The notes beneath the pieces are model-generated. The model saw nothing but the letters and a program-made list of their open reading frames with translations, made no database searches and was not told where the DNA came from. From Geosiphon pyriformis (Eukaryota; Glomeromycota; Glomeromycetes; Archaeosporales; Geosiphonaceae): 64,000 nt of DNA. Positions 23,054-36,334 of this stretch are shown here, piece by piece (the first letter of the stretch is position 1; each line of letters starts with the position of its first letter). The position numbers and the translations under genes were made by a program. The DNA lies in assembly GCA_016748015.1 (NCBI GenBank), contig JAAOMT010000660.1, forward strand, positions 201,875 through 265,874, written 5' to 3'.

Positions 23054-24863
23054 TGTTACAGGTAATTATTTGGGGTGTTAAAACAAATAACAAACTCATA
23101 ACTTGGTGCTGTTACCAGACGAAATTAGAGATATCATTGAGCATGAAACTATCTTATAATTCCTATCATTAATTAGCATATATTATTGTTTCAAATTATC
23201 ACTTATTACATTAGCAAAAATGTCCGAAATTATCATTTAATTAATAACCCAAATTGTACACAACACAAATGTAATCTAATTGCGATGATCAATCATGCAA
23301 TACCCCAAACTATGTAACATTCAAAAGTTCGCCAAAATTTATAGAAATTCGCCGAAATAATTGATAGTTTACCAAAATATTTAATAGTTCACAGAAATAA
23401 CTTGTAGTTCACCAAAATATATCTTTAGTTTAGTGAAATTGTAGAAAATAGCAAAGTTCAAGTTTATAAAATAGTGTTATAACAAGTTGTATAAAAAGAA
23501 GAGCTTTTCTCTTTGAGAAAATGTATCTTACTTTAGATTTATCACTTAGAACCATTCCTACACACACAAAAAGAAATAAATATCAAATAATTCAAAAAAC
23601 CAAATTCTTTAATTATTGCATTTGGAAAATCCTCAAAACCCAATTAAGGTTTTGAAATTGATTAGCTACCAATTTCAATAATTTGTTAGTGACTCCAGGC
23701 CTAGATTGAAACGTTTCCTTTGACAGAATTTCATTTCTTTTACATCTTTTTATTTTTTTTCTTTTATTTTCTTACTATAATCATTTGGGTAGCCTACAGA
23801 CAAAATTTCTGTAGAAGAGTTGACTTTCACAGCAAAGTAACTATACATTTTAGTGAGCTTTCAGACGAGCAATTCCTGAGAAAAAGTTGATGTTTACTAC
23901 AACGTAACTACATAAAGTAACTGGCATGGAATTGGCCATTCCACTTATAAGCCCAGCAATTCAAATTATAGGAGATAATTTGAAGATAAATTCAGTTACT
24001 GGAGGTTCAACCACATCCAGAAAACATGAATTCACAGCAAACAAGCATCGACAACATTTAAGAAAAGAGACCAAAAACCTCTGATAACAGTGCTTAATAG
24101 TTGATAATATTGGTATTTTCTGAAAATTTTGAAGTTTAAAAGTTTTGGTTGAGTTTTTTGTATAATAAATAAAGATTTAATTAATAGTTTCTTTTATAAA
24201 TTTTTTTTTTCAATATAATAGCCAGTTTATTTTAATAGTTATGCTTTTTTGGTAAATTATTCTTAAATTTTTACTCTTATTTTTAGGTCTTTTACCAGAC
24301 TATCTTTAACATTAAATACTTAGTACTTAATCTCTTTAATCAATTAGTAAACAACAAAAAAATGAAAAAAAATATGAAATTAGTATTCTGTCAATAACTA
24401 TGATCAAAAGCTATTAGTCTAGTATGGTTAAATATTAGATTTTATCAACATAAAATATTGATAAAGTGAAATGAATTAATATTTTTTTAATCAAGTAATA
24501 ATAATATGTATTTAAGGATAATAGATAATTTTATTAATATGAAAATAAATTCACTTTAAGTTATAGAAAACTATTTTTTGAAAAAAAGAGTATTTGTTCT
24601 AAATTAATATAAATTCTATTAAATTTTTCTGGAATTACATTTTTTGCTTTTAATATTTTTACTATATATATATAATTTATAGTATACAAAATTTTGCATT
24701 TTCTTAAGCAATATGTTCTATTTTCTCTGACAATATGTTTATTGTTGAGAAATATATTATAATTTTCTAATATTATATTCACTTACTAAGTTTTATTCTC
24801 CTATTGATCTATTTTTCTATCTGTTTTTCTTACTTTTTTCCTTGTATTTTTTTATAAATAATA
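23054..24863 (-). mobile_element. Solo LTR-B inserted in element D, itself carrying a solo LTR-C
   Basis: It reads as the reverse complement of LTR-B: the left edge TGTTACAGGTAATTATTTGG mirrors the LTR end and the right edge at about 24,863 mirrors the start. The flanks are TTGT on the left and TTAT on the right, a 4-bp target duplication with one G/A difference. Element D sequence resumes directly afterwards with its zinc/dUTPase region. Without the inner insertion (23,110-24,089 plus duplicated GTGC) the LTR would be about 830 bp, as in the other copies. Confidence 0.75.
23110..24089 (+). mobile_element. Solo LTR-C (980 bp) with a perfect 4-bp target duplication
   Basis: It begins TGTTACCAGACGAAATTAG and ends AAACCTCTGATAACA. 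GTGC stands directly before (23,106-23,109) and directly after (24,090-24,093). Removing the LTR and one GTGC restores the LTR-B block ACTTGGTGCTTAATAG. The two LTRs of element C (44,592 and 49,797) are close relatives. It contains the iterated CACCAAAATAT motifs of the family near 23,330-23,450 and a TATAAAAAG promoter-like site near 23,491. Confidence 0.85.
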
Positions 24864-25760
24864 TTATCATCAAAAATAACTCATTAAAACTTGTTGAAAC
24901 TATTTTTATCTTAAATTCAGATATTTTTGTTGACATTCTAAGCAATTTAAAACAATTTCACAAATACTACCAAGATTTAGCACCTATTCAAAAAAAGCAA
25001 AAGCAGCATTTAAAACAATTAAATGCAAGATTCTATAAATATTGCTTAATTTTTAGTGATTTTGAATATTGTAATAATTGTGATTTTATCTACAATCTAC
25101 TATTGCACATAATTTATTTGATTTCTAAAAAAGAAAAACCAATTAGTAGTTGTATTTTGGAATCAAAATCAAAATTTAATTATGATTTAGACTTTAACAA
25201 TAACAACAACAATGGTTCTAATACTATTCACTATAACAACAACAATAATAATAATTTAAACTCTAATTACAACCCTAAACAATAACTTAAATAATTCAGT
25301 GATAATAATAAGAGTATTATGTTAGAATATACATATGATACCAATAGAAAATTTGATCTCAGATATCCAAAAAAAACAGCCATTTAATTAAAATTTTATT
25401 TACACATCAATATAAATCAGAAAATAATACTGGAAATTTCAGCAATGATAATTGTTTAATTAGCTTTTAGATTTAGTTTAATAAAAAAAGAGATTAATAT
25501 TAAAAGGAAAATAATTGATGCAGAATATATAAAAAATATTATTGCAATATTATAAAATAACTTAAAAAAAAATATATTATTAAACCAAATAAAAAAATAA
25601 CACAAACAATATTTCTGTCTTTAATTAAAATAGTTTAATTAATGTTAATAGAAACAAAAAAAGAGTTAGGAATTACAATAAAAGAGATAAATAGATTTGG
25701 ATTTACAAATAAAATAGAAGTACAATTAATATAACAAAAAAAAACTATTAATAAAAAGAA
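24864..25760 (+). pseudogene. Element D second zinc module and dUTPase region, decayed
   Basis: An open stretch (to 25,285) carries FHKYYQDLAPIQKKQKQ, then YCLIFSDFEYCNNCDFIYNL. This matches CLIPCHFQYCNKCDFMFNL of element A with the first Cys pair lost. A run of Asn codons follows. The dUTPase remnant after it has TNRKFDLRYPKK for motif 1, AFRFSLIKKEI for motif 2, IIDAEYIKNI for motif 3 and FGFTNK for motif 5. Motif order is kept but catalytic positions are not. Confidence 0.6.
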
Positions 25761-25799
25761 ATTATCTTTACCAATTAATCTATTTTTATTCTATTATAT

Positions 25800-28700
25800 A
25801 ACTAGTATATATTAATTATAAAAAGGAAAGTAAAGGATTAACTTCAAATTTTTGAAATGGAACCAAATATTTGTAAGTCAGAAAAAATTGGTATTATCAA
25901 TCTTTATATATTAGCCAAGAACCATAAACACATTAAAATTCCAATATATAACATAACTGAAGATTCTATAGAAATACCAAATAAAACTATTATTAAATAC
26001 TTAAACATTAAAGTTGAAAGTTAACTACCAACAATCATTCTAGATTTTCTACAACTTTGCAAATATATGAATATTACATTACAAATAATTTACAGACAAA
26101 AAAAGTGTTATTTGCTATAACCAGAACAATTAAAACAAATAAACTTAAAAAATTTAGATCCACTTTAATATATGCAACTTAAGATGCTACTTAATAATTT
26201 TACTAATATCTTAATAAAAATAAATTTGACAGAATTAATATCATATAACATTAAATTAAAACTGAAGATATAATACCAATCAAACAAAAAACATACAGAA
26301 TACTACCTACCAATTATAAGATCATCTGACAAGAAATCAACCAAATATTAAACAATATATTAATTTAACTATTAATAAATTCATGTTCTTTACCAATAGT
26401 ACTTGTTCAAAAAAAGAATAAGATCTGCTTTTGTGTAGACTATTAAAACTCAACAGTATTATTTATGAAGCAGCTATCCAATTCCATAGATCCAAAAGTT
26501 ATTCAATACTTTTGAAGAGAAGAAATGGTTTTTAACATTAAACTTAGATAGTAGTTATTGGCAAGTAGTCATAAATTTAACCAATAAAAAAAAGACAGCA
26601 TTTACAATTAGAAAAAAAAAATTTGAATTTAACATTATGTTTTTTGGCTTAATCAATGTTTTAGCCACTTTTTAATAACTCATGAAAATTGTTTATACTG
26701 GATTACTATAAAAATTCACAGAAGTCTATTTAAATAACACCAATATATTCTTCAAAACATTTGATAATTATTTCTATCATCTCTAGTAAGTATTTAAAAT
26801 ATTAAAAAAAGCAAAGCTAAAGTTAAATGCCACTAAGTATTTCTTTGAAAAAACAAAACTCAACTTTTTGGGACATGTTGTAAGCAAAAACAGCATAAAA
26901 ACAAATTCAGACAAAATTGAAATAGTCAAGAACTTTTCAGTATCAACAAATTTTACAAAATTAAAAGCATTCTTAGAATTTACTAGATATTATTTCTGCT
27001 TTATTCAAAATTTCTCTAAACTGGCTCAACTATTTTACCAGTTCTAAGCAAAAAACATTAAATATAAATGAACTAAAACTCAATAAGAAGCTTTTAATAT
27101 CTTGAAAAAAAAGCTTATTTAAGCTCTAGTATTAATTTATTCAGATTACAGCAAACTATTTATCATTACTACTAATGTATTTGGCCAAGTATTAAAAACT
27201 GTATTGTCATAAAAAAGAGCCAATAAATGAAAACATCTAGTGATATATGCCAGCCAAAGTTTAAGTCTAACCGAAAAAAATTATAGAACTTTAATATTAG
27301 AACACTTAGCTATCTATTTGGCTATTATTAAATAAAAAAAATACTTGAATTAAAAGTTTGATATGTATACTAATCACAAGAATTAACATCAATCTAGAAA
27401 CAAAAATTTGGAAATAATTGTCATATAAGATAAAAAATAGAACTATTATTATTTAATTATATTGTATATTATAAAAAGAAAAAAAAAATAGAAATACTGA
27501 TGGCTTATTATAAATGAGACAAATCTAAAAACATTTCAACCCAAAAATATAATAAAAAATAAACACACAAAAATACTAAAAACTTCAATATTATATTAAT
27601 ACTTAACAGTTCAAGAAAAAATTATCTCAAAAAAAACAAAACAATATAAAACAACAATTAAAATATCTTATCACTTATCAAAATATACTATATTAGAAAA
27701 CCAAAAAAAATTCAAACAAGCCACTTAGAGTATTACAAAACCAAAGAAAAAAATAATACTGTTTAACATATACTTAAATTTAACAACAGAATATTTTCAT
27801 AAAAAAGCAACCATAAAAAAAACCAGAAAAAAATACTATTGGCTGTCTATGTATTCAAATATTATCTAATATGTTTAAAATTGGAATGCTTGTTAAAGAA
27901 AAGGAAGAACAAAACCCAGTAAACCACTAAAACCAATTAAAATAAAACAACTATTTAATCAAATTAAAATTAACTTAGTTAGATTATTAACAATAACCAA
28001 CAAAAGCAATCAATATATAACAGTAATCATGAACTATCTTACAAAATAGCCTAAAACAAAAGCAATTCAAAGAACAAATGCAAAATTTGTAGCCAAATTC
28101 ATATACCAAGATTTAATTTGTCAATATAGATGTTTAAAAAAATTGTTATTAGACCAGAAAACTTACTTTGTAAACAAAATATTAACAAAATTAAGTCAAA
28201 AATTTGGAATTAAGAAACTATTATTATTATTATATTATTTACAAACAAATGGCTTAATTGAAAAGTTCAACAGAACATTATGTAAAACAATAGCCAAGAT
28301 TAGCCAAAAAATTCAAAACAAATAAGATTTGTTTATATTATCAGTATTATTTATTTATCAGACAATAAAACAAGATACTACACAAACAATATTATTTAAA
28401 TTAGTCTATAGTAGAACAGCCACAATATCAATTAAGATAAATATTAATACATATCTAATTAAACTAATAATAAAAGTCAACTTTCAAGAAATATTGCTGA
28501 AAAAAACATATAACTTAATAAAAACTTTAAAAAACAAAAGACAAAGAGCAGCTAATAACATATAAAAGTTATAAGCAAAACAAAAAAAATGACATAATAA
28601 CCAATTATCAAATAAACCAGTTAAATTCAAAATTAAAGACAAAGTATTTTGATATTATACCAAAATGGAAAAACAATGGAGTGAAAAATTTGACCCCAAA

Positions 28701-28860
28701 TAAAACAGACTATTTCATATTAAAAAAATTCTAGAAAATAGAACTAATAAATTAAAATAAAACAAAATTTTAGCTAAAGTAGTATATAAAAATTAACTGA
28801 AACCATATTATAATATAACATAATTATTTACTAATAATATTTCATAATTAGAAGTACAAC
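25800..28860 (+). pseudogene. Element D RT, RNase H and integrase, decayed
   Basis: The order is that of Ty3/Gypsy Pol. A pre-RT domain is at 25,850-26,090 (LYILAKNHKHIKIPIYN). RT is at about 26,280-27,020, with TLNLDSSYWQ for the first catalytic block and VYLNNTNIFF in place of the YxDD box. RNase H is near 27,120-27,400. Integrase is near 27,760-28,600, with IKINLVRLL, LIEKFNRTL and a C-terminal KKTYNLIKTLKNKRQRAANN. Several catalytic Asp codons have become Asn by G to A change. Stops are frequent. Confidence 0.65.
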
Positions 28861-28869
28861 AAATATTAG

Positions 28870-29650
28870 TCCAATCAGATAAAATTCCATAATATCTAGA
28901 CCAATCATAATTATTAACACAAACACATTAAATTAATTTACAAAAACAATATATAAAAAATTAATACATGTAATGAAAGCAAATAAAAAAAATTGAAATT
29001 ACTAATAATATTTACTCATTTGTACAACAATTATTACAACTTATCCAATATTAAAAAGTAAGTCTAGAAATTACTATTAACAAATAAACAATTCAATATA
29101 AAAACAAATAAAGAAATCAAAAATCTCAAAAAAAAGAACAATATTTCAGATATCATACTTCTGGAAATCTAGTGAACAAAATAATAGAAAAAGTAAAAAA
29201 AACATTAGAAACTTTAAAAATAGTAATATCAGATAAAAAAATAATATTAAAAAATTAAAACCAATAGATACAACAAATTTCCAAGAACTTTTGCTACTAT
29301 TAGTTAGAACAAAAACTAAATATTCAGAACTTATATACAAATAAAACCAAAAAAATATTTAATATAACTATATTACAACAAATTAAACAAGTTGTAAAGA
29401 AAAGCAATTTATTTACATGTCCAAAAGCCATCTACTAACTACAAATAAGATTTCAGGACTAGCCAGAAATATTGTTATACTCAACAATGAGTATAGTAAC
29501 TATTAATCAACTGGAAAATTTAATTAATGCCCAATTCAACAAATTACAGACCAAAATTACAAAAGCAATTCTCAAAAAAAGTTATGGAGCTAATTCAAAA
29601 AAGAAATTTAAGAGATTTAGGAGATTTTAACAAAGCTCAATATTAAAAAA
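28870..29650 (+). pseudogene. Element D 3' ORF remnant and polypurine tract
   Basis: After the integrase end (IP-stop-YLDQS, matching IP-stop-DLEP in A and B) comes about 780 bp that aligns loosely with the 3' ORF of A and B. It ends AGCTCAATATTAAAAAAAAG next to the 3' LTR; A and B end with similar AGCTCAAT blocks. No open frame survives. The A/G run at about 29,645-29,656 is the likely plus-strand primer tract. Confidence 0.45.
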
Positions 29651-29658
29651 AAGAATAA

Positions 29659-30030
29659 TGTTGTTTATAGAAATTAAGAATTATAATAAGTAAATAAAAT
29701 AGCCAATCAGAAATAAATATAATAAAAAAAAAATTGCAAAATTTTAGAATTTCAGAATTTTAGTTAAAAAAATTGAAAAATTTCAAGAAATTTTATATAA
29801 CATAAATTATGTATATATATTAAAAGTGTTAAAAGCAAAAAAAGTATTCAAAACTCAAACAGTAGCTAGCAATAATTATTTATCTTATATCTTTCCTTCA
29901 AAAAATAGTTTTCTATAACTTGAAATAAAATCACATTAATATCAATAAAATATCTAATTAACATCCAATCCATATTATAATTGTTTGATTAAGAATATTA
30001 ATTACTTTTTTTATTATCAACTTTTTTTAT
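29659..30030 (+). repeat. 3' LTR of element D, truncated by LINE-2
   Basis: It starts TGTTGTTTATAGAAATTAAG and follows the 5' LTR through the AAATTATGTATATATA block and the AATCACATTAATAT block. It stops near ATTACTTTTTTTATTATCAAC, where a T-rich tract introduces the reversed 3' tail of LINE-2. The rest of the LTR is not found on the far side of LINE-2. Confidence 0.75.
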
Positions 30031-30499
30031 TTTTTATTTTTAATATTTAATAAATGAAATCCAAACACTACTTAGTACAATACATTATACAAATGATTTA
30101 AACTAGGTGTGAATTATGCATTTTCCACACATAACTAGCCACTAAGACCAATCATAACAACACTAAGCACCTATATAAACAGAGACTACATTCCCTATAC
30201 CTGAGAAAAACAAACAAGATTTACAAAATCCAAAACTCACACTTACTGTTTCAGTTACACCCAATAATTTAACCATACCAGCTGAAAGCATTAAAGAAAA
30301 ACCCAATACCAGAACAGAAATAAAACCATTATGTAGAATTAAACCATTCTTTTCTATAAATACATGGTGCTTGACATGTACTAACCAGATATCTTTCTAG
30401 AATGCAAGACAGAATTCATACACAAAATTCACAATATGTTAACTTACAATCTTAGAATTTTTGAAAACTAAAACAGATTTATGATACCAATTATTAAAA

Positions 30500-33400
30500 A
30501 CAAAACCCTTAAACAGTGTCATGCTAACCACAACATCTGGAAACACAAGTAGACAACAACTGTAAAACACAAAAAGAAGAATAAGGTAAACCAAAATGCA
30601 CATTCCAAACAGATACATAAGTATTTAATAGCCAAGTATGATCAGCAGCATCAAATAGGCAGAAAAAGGCAAGGTCGGATATTTCAATATCACCACAGAA
30701 CAAGCAAATTACACTGAAGTAATACTTATTATATAATTGTTTACATACAGCAACAGGAAGCCGATAATAGAAAGTTTTCATGAAATATATTTAGGAACCA
30801 GCAGTCTGTTTACTAGTGAAACCAGCCACCAAGTGAGAATTATAATGTCACACCAAAGATGACCTGAACCAATTAATCTCTACACACATACTATTCATAA
30901 TCATCTGAGAACCAGAACCAGTTCCCAATGTGCACAATTAACAAACCAAAAAATCTCTCGAACAAAATGTCTAAAATTACTAGAAACTGCAATATCACTA
31001 GCCTTAAAATAACTTTCACTAATTAAATAAGATAGATGCCAATTAGAAACAGCAGCTGCTTTGGCAAACATATCAGCATGCTTATTGTCAGAAATATCAG
31101 AGTGACCCCTAATCTTATGCCAACTGACATCTAAATTTTTATGACAAATGGTGCCTATAATATGACAACATTCAATCCAACACCAATTCCTAAAATCCAG
31201 ACAAATTGATTTTAAATTTGATCTACATGCATCCAAGGCAGCCTGGTTGTTCATAAACAGATCCACAGAATAAAAAGGGGAAACACACTCAAGAGCTAAA
31301 GCAATAGCTTGCAGTTCTGCCATGGTAGAAAACAACAGACCAGAAACTTGTACACTCAAACCCAAATTAACATCCTCAAAAAAAACAGCTGCACCAGTCT
31401 TTACATCAAGAGTTCCCAAGCCACTCAAAGATCCATCTGTATAGACAGAAAAGCAACTCATATTAGTATGTAGCAGATTGTTTTTGATGATATCAAACTC
31501 ATAAAACCACAAAATATCTGAAGAACCATGATCATTCAAAAGTGAAGAACTGATAGAAAGAATAGTAACACAACCAAAAAATTGAACAAAAAGTTCAAAC
31601 CAAATAGAAACAGGGCCATAAAAGTCCAACTGCTTCCACTACTTAAAAGTCTTTTATTTAAAAACAGCACCATTCTAGTCATGCAACTGGTCTATAAAAG
31701 CAATACTATAACATTAAAGTAAAGAGATACACTTAAGATAAGTTGACTTATCAAGGACAAGAGACATAAGAGTCTTATCTCGAAGACAGAAAGCACTGAT
31801 CAGAGAGTTGCCCAAAGACAAATTATACTCAGAAAATATGTGCACTATACCTGCCAGAAAGTTATTTGAAAGATTAATACTAACATGAACCAGAAACTGT
31901 AAAGAGTGAAGTGAATGCCAGCTGAGAACCTGAAGATCATAGGACCTATAAGAAAATAACTTGCCTAAAATACCAACTGAATTTGCAAAGGAAACAACTA
32001 AAACTGATTTGTTCTTAGCCTAAACTTGTTCAAACATTTTCAAACTATACAAAAAAGAATGATAGATTGTGTTATTGGGGAAATTAAATGACAGACCAGA
32101 CTTAAATTTCAAGCTTTTGCAAATAAAAGCATCTCATTTATTATACACACCAATAGGAATAAAACTAAATTGAGTCCTATAACTTATGATTGGGTAAAAA
32201 ACTGCAGACACCAAATATGCAAACTGTTTATTTGAGATTGCCTTCTTTAAAACAAAATTGACAAAAAATCGAACATCTGAATGAATCTTAGCCATGCTAA
32301 GTTTTGACAAACTCTCAAAAAACAAAAAGATACCCAGATAGTGATGTGACTCTCCTTTTTTGGCAACAAAAATAGGCAAGCCACTAATAGTTAGATAAGG
32401 GTCTTTGATCCAATAGTTGATAGAGATGGCCACAGTCTTGTCATTATTGATAGAAATGTTATTAAACCAAAAAAATTCACTTGTAATATTGAAAATATAT
32501 TGCATAGCAGCTTGGCTACTACCAACTCAGATTGTATCATTGACAAAAACACCAGTAGCAAAAAATGAGGTCAACTTGACTTGAGATTTTGCTCTACTAG
32601 TTTTGAAAATAAAATAAGAATTTAATCTATAACTATATACACTCTTTTGTCTCTTAATCTTACACAGGAGTAAATTATAGAATATGTATCATAGAAGAGA
32701 CGAGAAAATCTCCTCTTGATCTAATCCATCATGAACATAGTATTTGCCAGTTAGGCTGAAATCTGTTATTACTTTGTTAACACAACTATTGTGAAGATCT
32801 CCAAAAAATCTAATAAATTTGTTACATATCTTGATTCTTATTAAACTCTTTCTAAGATGTTTCCAACCAACAGAGTTATAAACCTTATATATGTTCTGCA
32901 AAACCAACCAAAGTTCTTGATTTTTTTCTAAAGCATCTTTAATAACAGAACCAACAGCAAAAATAAGAGATTGTGTCATCATATCTCTTAAAACAGAAAA
33001 ATTATCCCCATAGAAAACATTAAAAGTGCTATATACCAGAAAAATTCTGTCAAAAAAAATCTTAGAAAGGATCTTGCAAGCTGTTTCAATCAGAGCAATG
33101 GGATGGGTATTTGTAAGAACACTTTCCTATTTATAAAGTTTGGGAATCATTAAGACCAAAGCTTTTTTCTAAGACCTAAACACCAATTCACAAGTTAAAC
33201 AAAAGTTCAAAGCACCAACAGCATATTTAACACCAACTTGTCATAATGCTTTTACAACTTATTTGGGATGCCAGAGAGATTGGTTGCTTTCCCATTTAAC
33301 AGATTTAAGACCACAGCAGACATTTCATCAAACTCAATTGGACACATTATATTAGAAAAAGCATCATCAAAAACATAATCCAAAGGCTGATATTGGTGAG

Positions 33401-34840
33401 ACCAATCATTAAAAATATCAGATACCACTTTACACTTTCTAGTCCATTCTTCCATAATTAAATCTATCTTAGATTTAACTAAATCCGGCTCTAGTATCAA
33501 TTCATTATCTACAATCAAATAATCCAGCACTATTTTATGAAAAGAATGCTCCAAAACACTTCTGATAGTGTAATCCTTGTCCAATTCAAAATTTTCCATT
33601 TTTTTTATTAACAGCTGCCTTGATGCAATACTCTTTTACACACTTAAACTTCAACATCTTAGAAGAGTGGTAAAACTTTTTTGCCTTAGTCAGAGCTAAG
33701 CAAATTGTGTCAAAATTAGATTCCAAAAGAAACAAAGATTTTACTGCCAATGTGTCAGCTGTGTCAAGTCCATCTCATGTATTCAATAGTGCTGCAAAAT
33801 CTTTATTAGAAGCCAAACAAGAAGTTTTAACCAGCTTGAACACCAACAACTTCAGCCTATAAAATCTAGAAAACTCCTTGGTGAAAACTTCATCATAACT
33901 CTTAAACTATATCTTTCTGAATATCTCATTAGCTAAAAAAGTTATTATTTTGTGAATGACATCCCACATTGCATTCAGATCTGCAAACTTCACAGAAACT
34001 ACAAACTTGCTAAAGAGCATTGCTGTATTGGCTGCTGTAACATTTTTGAAATTGTTTTATTCTGTATTACCAGCACTCTTAAAATCAAATTTCTATCAAT
34101 CCCTATTAGCTTGCTTGTGAATAGAGTTCAACTGTATATCCAAAAGCCCACCCAAACTTATAAATACAAAAATTGCTTGGTAATTAGTGTCAAAGTGTTT
34201 ACTGACATTCATAATACTGCAATTTATCACCACATTAACCAAATTTGAAAAAATAAACATGTAATCAATTGTCTTTTCTGAACTTCTTGAATTATTCCAA
34301 GTTGGAATCTTAGCACACAGACTTTCTGACAAAGAATTAACCAGTCCTAAATTAAGGCACTTCTTAAAATTTGCATATCTGCAGAAACCATTCTCATTAA
34401 AATTCCTACCCAATATAACAAAAGATAACTCATTTACAATTTTAGCTATCAGAGAATTAATATTACCAGCCTAGAAAAAATAAACAGCCAAGGAAGCACC
34501 AGCATAAAGTCTTAGGATTGAAACAGAAAGTTTATTCTTGAAAAACAACTTGATAGAAAGAAGCTGACAAGACATTTCAGAAACTTTATACACATGATGA
34601 GCCAGAGAAGTGTTCATGATAATTGCCACTCTAGCACCAAAAAATCCCTTGTCTAACTCATATGAAAAAACTCTAATCCCATTGAACCTATTCTTAACCC
34701 ATAGCCTACAATTAGACCTTAATTTTGTTTCTGTAACAATTAAAACCAAATTCCCAGAATCTCTATACCAACAAATAATGTCTTTCTGCTTAGAAAAAAT
34801 ATTAATACCATGAACATTACATATAACAATCCTTTATACA
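30500..34840 (-). pseudogene. LINE-2 ORF2 (endonuclease, RT, RNase H), degraded
   Basis: The endonuclease is at 34,840-34,100: VTETKLRS, then KTIDYMFIFSNL and HFDTNYQAIFV, where the catalytic Asp-His pair is lost. RT is at about 33,330-32,130: NGKATNLSGIPNKL, VLQNIYKVYNSVGW, and FVND-TI-stop, with Asn for the first Asp of the DD pair and a stop for Trp. RNase H is in the open frame 31,629-30,901: YTDGSLSGLGT and MAELQAIALALE are intact, but FMNNQAALDAC has Asn for the third acidic residue; GHSDISDNKHAD follows. The C-terminal part (30,781-30,524) has CLFCGDIEISDLAFFC, a zinc-like motif with its His replaced by Leu. Confidence 0.8.
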
Positions 34841-34843
34841 AAA

Positions 34844-35780
34844 TCACTCATTGGAAAGTAAGGGAAGCTGATGAACCCAAAACAGAACACAGGTAATCCA
34901 ATCTCTCCAAACTGATTCAATTGACACTTCTAAAGCCACCATTTTAGATTCTAATTTACTCATCTTGGTGGTTAAAACCTTAGAGCTGTTTGAGCTAAAA
35001 TCAGCAACTGTGTCTACAATAACCAAAAGAGGAGGGGCAAAAAACATCAACATATCATTAAGAGTCATATCTAAATCCAAATTAAAGACCAAACATACTT
35101 GAGTGACTGAAGAAAATAAATGAAATGCATTTACCAGGGGCACCAAATCAAAAAAGTTCAGCTTTTTTATGACAATAGAAACCTGATCTAACAAAAGCTC
35201 CAAAGAGCATTCTAAAGAAGCCAAACAATCAATCAAACAAGAATCACCAAAAGAATTAGAAACCATTGAAATAGGTTTTGCACTTAACAACACACTAGCA
35301 CCAAAAGAGTCTGATGAAATAGCATGAGCAGAAAAACCACCAGCAATCTAGACTCAAGTCTTGCCACTAAAAAAAACTGGACAAGCAATAAGTGTCTGTT
35401 TCTTTTTATAAATGTTGGCCAAGTAGACACTATTTTGAGAAGTTATCATTTGCTTATTACAACCACCAGAATTTTTACCAGCCAAACATACATCAAAAAT
35501 ATGATTAAATTGTTTACACTTGGCACAACAAGCCAGAGAAAAACCAGCTCAGCATAGATTCACACTTTTAAACACTAACAAAAAGCCAATAGCAGCATCT
35601 TTTAACTTCCCAGAATCAAAACAGACAACAGCACATCTATCATGAATATATGTAACTGGATTATGGCCAATGATACAAGTTTTTCCACCATAAGATGCCA
35701 GCAATTCAAACAAATTATGTACAGTTGTACCAATTGGCAAAGTATAGAGCAAAGCCCTATAACAATTTTTGAATACCCAC
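34844..35780 (-). pseudogene. LINE-2 ORF1, C-terminal half
   Basis: Open pieces cover LLYTLPIGTTVHNLFELLA, GGKTCIIGHNPVTYIHDR and VFKSVNLC. An intact CCHC knuckle (CAKCKQFNHIFDVC, about 35,540-35,499) follows, then KTWV-stop-IAGG and a coiled-coil-like end (CLASLECSLELLLDQVS, then KVLTTKMSKLESKMVALEVS). Corresponding blocks occur in LINE-1 ORF1. The N-terminal half is absent at the junction with element A. A stop replaces Trp before the knuckle. Confidence 0.7.
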
Positions 35781-36291
35781 TGTTACTCATAGAAATATAG
35801 GAAATATATTAGCATGATTATTAGCCAATCAGAAGTAGGCATAGTAAATATGGAATTCTAGGATTCTTCTCAGGAATTGCAAGATTCCAGGAATTTCAGG
35901 ATTCTTTGATGAGGAATTGCAGGATTTCAGGAATTTCAGGATTCCTTGATGAGGAATTACAGGATTCCAGAATTCCAGGATTCTTCTCAAAGGAATCACA
36001 GGATTCCAGGAATTCCAGAATTCCTGTTATGAAGAATTAAGGAATTGAGGAATTTCAATTATGTATATATAGCAGCAGGATTAGAAGCTGAAAAAACAGA
36101 CCTCTTAGTTTAGATTTAATCTAAGCAACTCTCCAAATCACAAGCATCTAATAAATAACTATTTGTTATCTCAAACCTATTTCTACTATTAACACTTCAT
36201 GTTAATAGTAATTAATACTTAACCACACTGGAACAATAACTCTTGATCATGGCTATTGATGGAATACTAACTTGCAAATCGCCTTGGCTTA

Positions 36292-36334
<43 letters not shown>

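Larger units (their letters stand above)
19034..30030 (+). mobile_element. Element D: old Ty3/Gypsy-like LTR retrotransposon with dUTPase region
   Basis: It has a 5' LTR (19,034-19,867), a primer-binding site, a decayed gag-protease-zinc-dUTPase-RT-RNase H-integrase-3' ORF series, a purine-rich tract and a 3' LTR start (29,659). The reverse LTR-B block at 23,054-24,863, itself carrying a solo LTR-C, interrupts it between the zinc modules. The 3' LTR is cut by LINE-2. Every coding domain has many stops and the sequence is far more AT-rich than elements A and C, so D is the oldest readable copy. It is clearly dead. Confidence 0.82.
30031..35780 (-). mobile_element. LINE-2: 5'-truncated non-LTR retrotransposon related to LINE-1
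   Basis: Reading from right to left it has the C-terminal half of ORF1, the full ORF2 order (endonuclease, RT, RNase H, C-terminal Cys/His region), a 3' UTR and a tail seen as T-rich DNA at 30,015-30,050. The tail lies in the 3' LTR of element D. The 5' part of ORF1 is missing because element A's LTR begins at 35,781. It is less AT-rich than its surroundings and keeps longer frames than LINE-1, but it carries stops and changed catalytic residues. Confidence 0.85.

Noticed and set aside
33952-34248. Plus-strand frame of 98 codons within LINE-2
   Set aside because: It is antisense to the LINE-2 endonuclease region.
35851-36052. CRISPR-like array
   Set aside because: The units are imperfect, have no unique spacers, and lie in a eukaryotic LTR.
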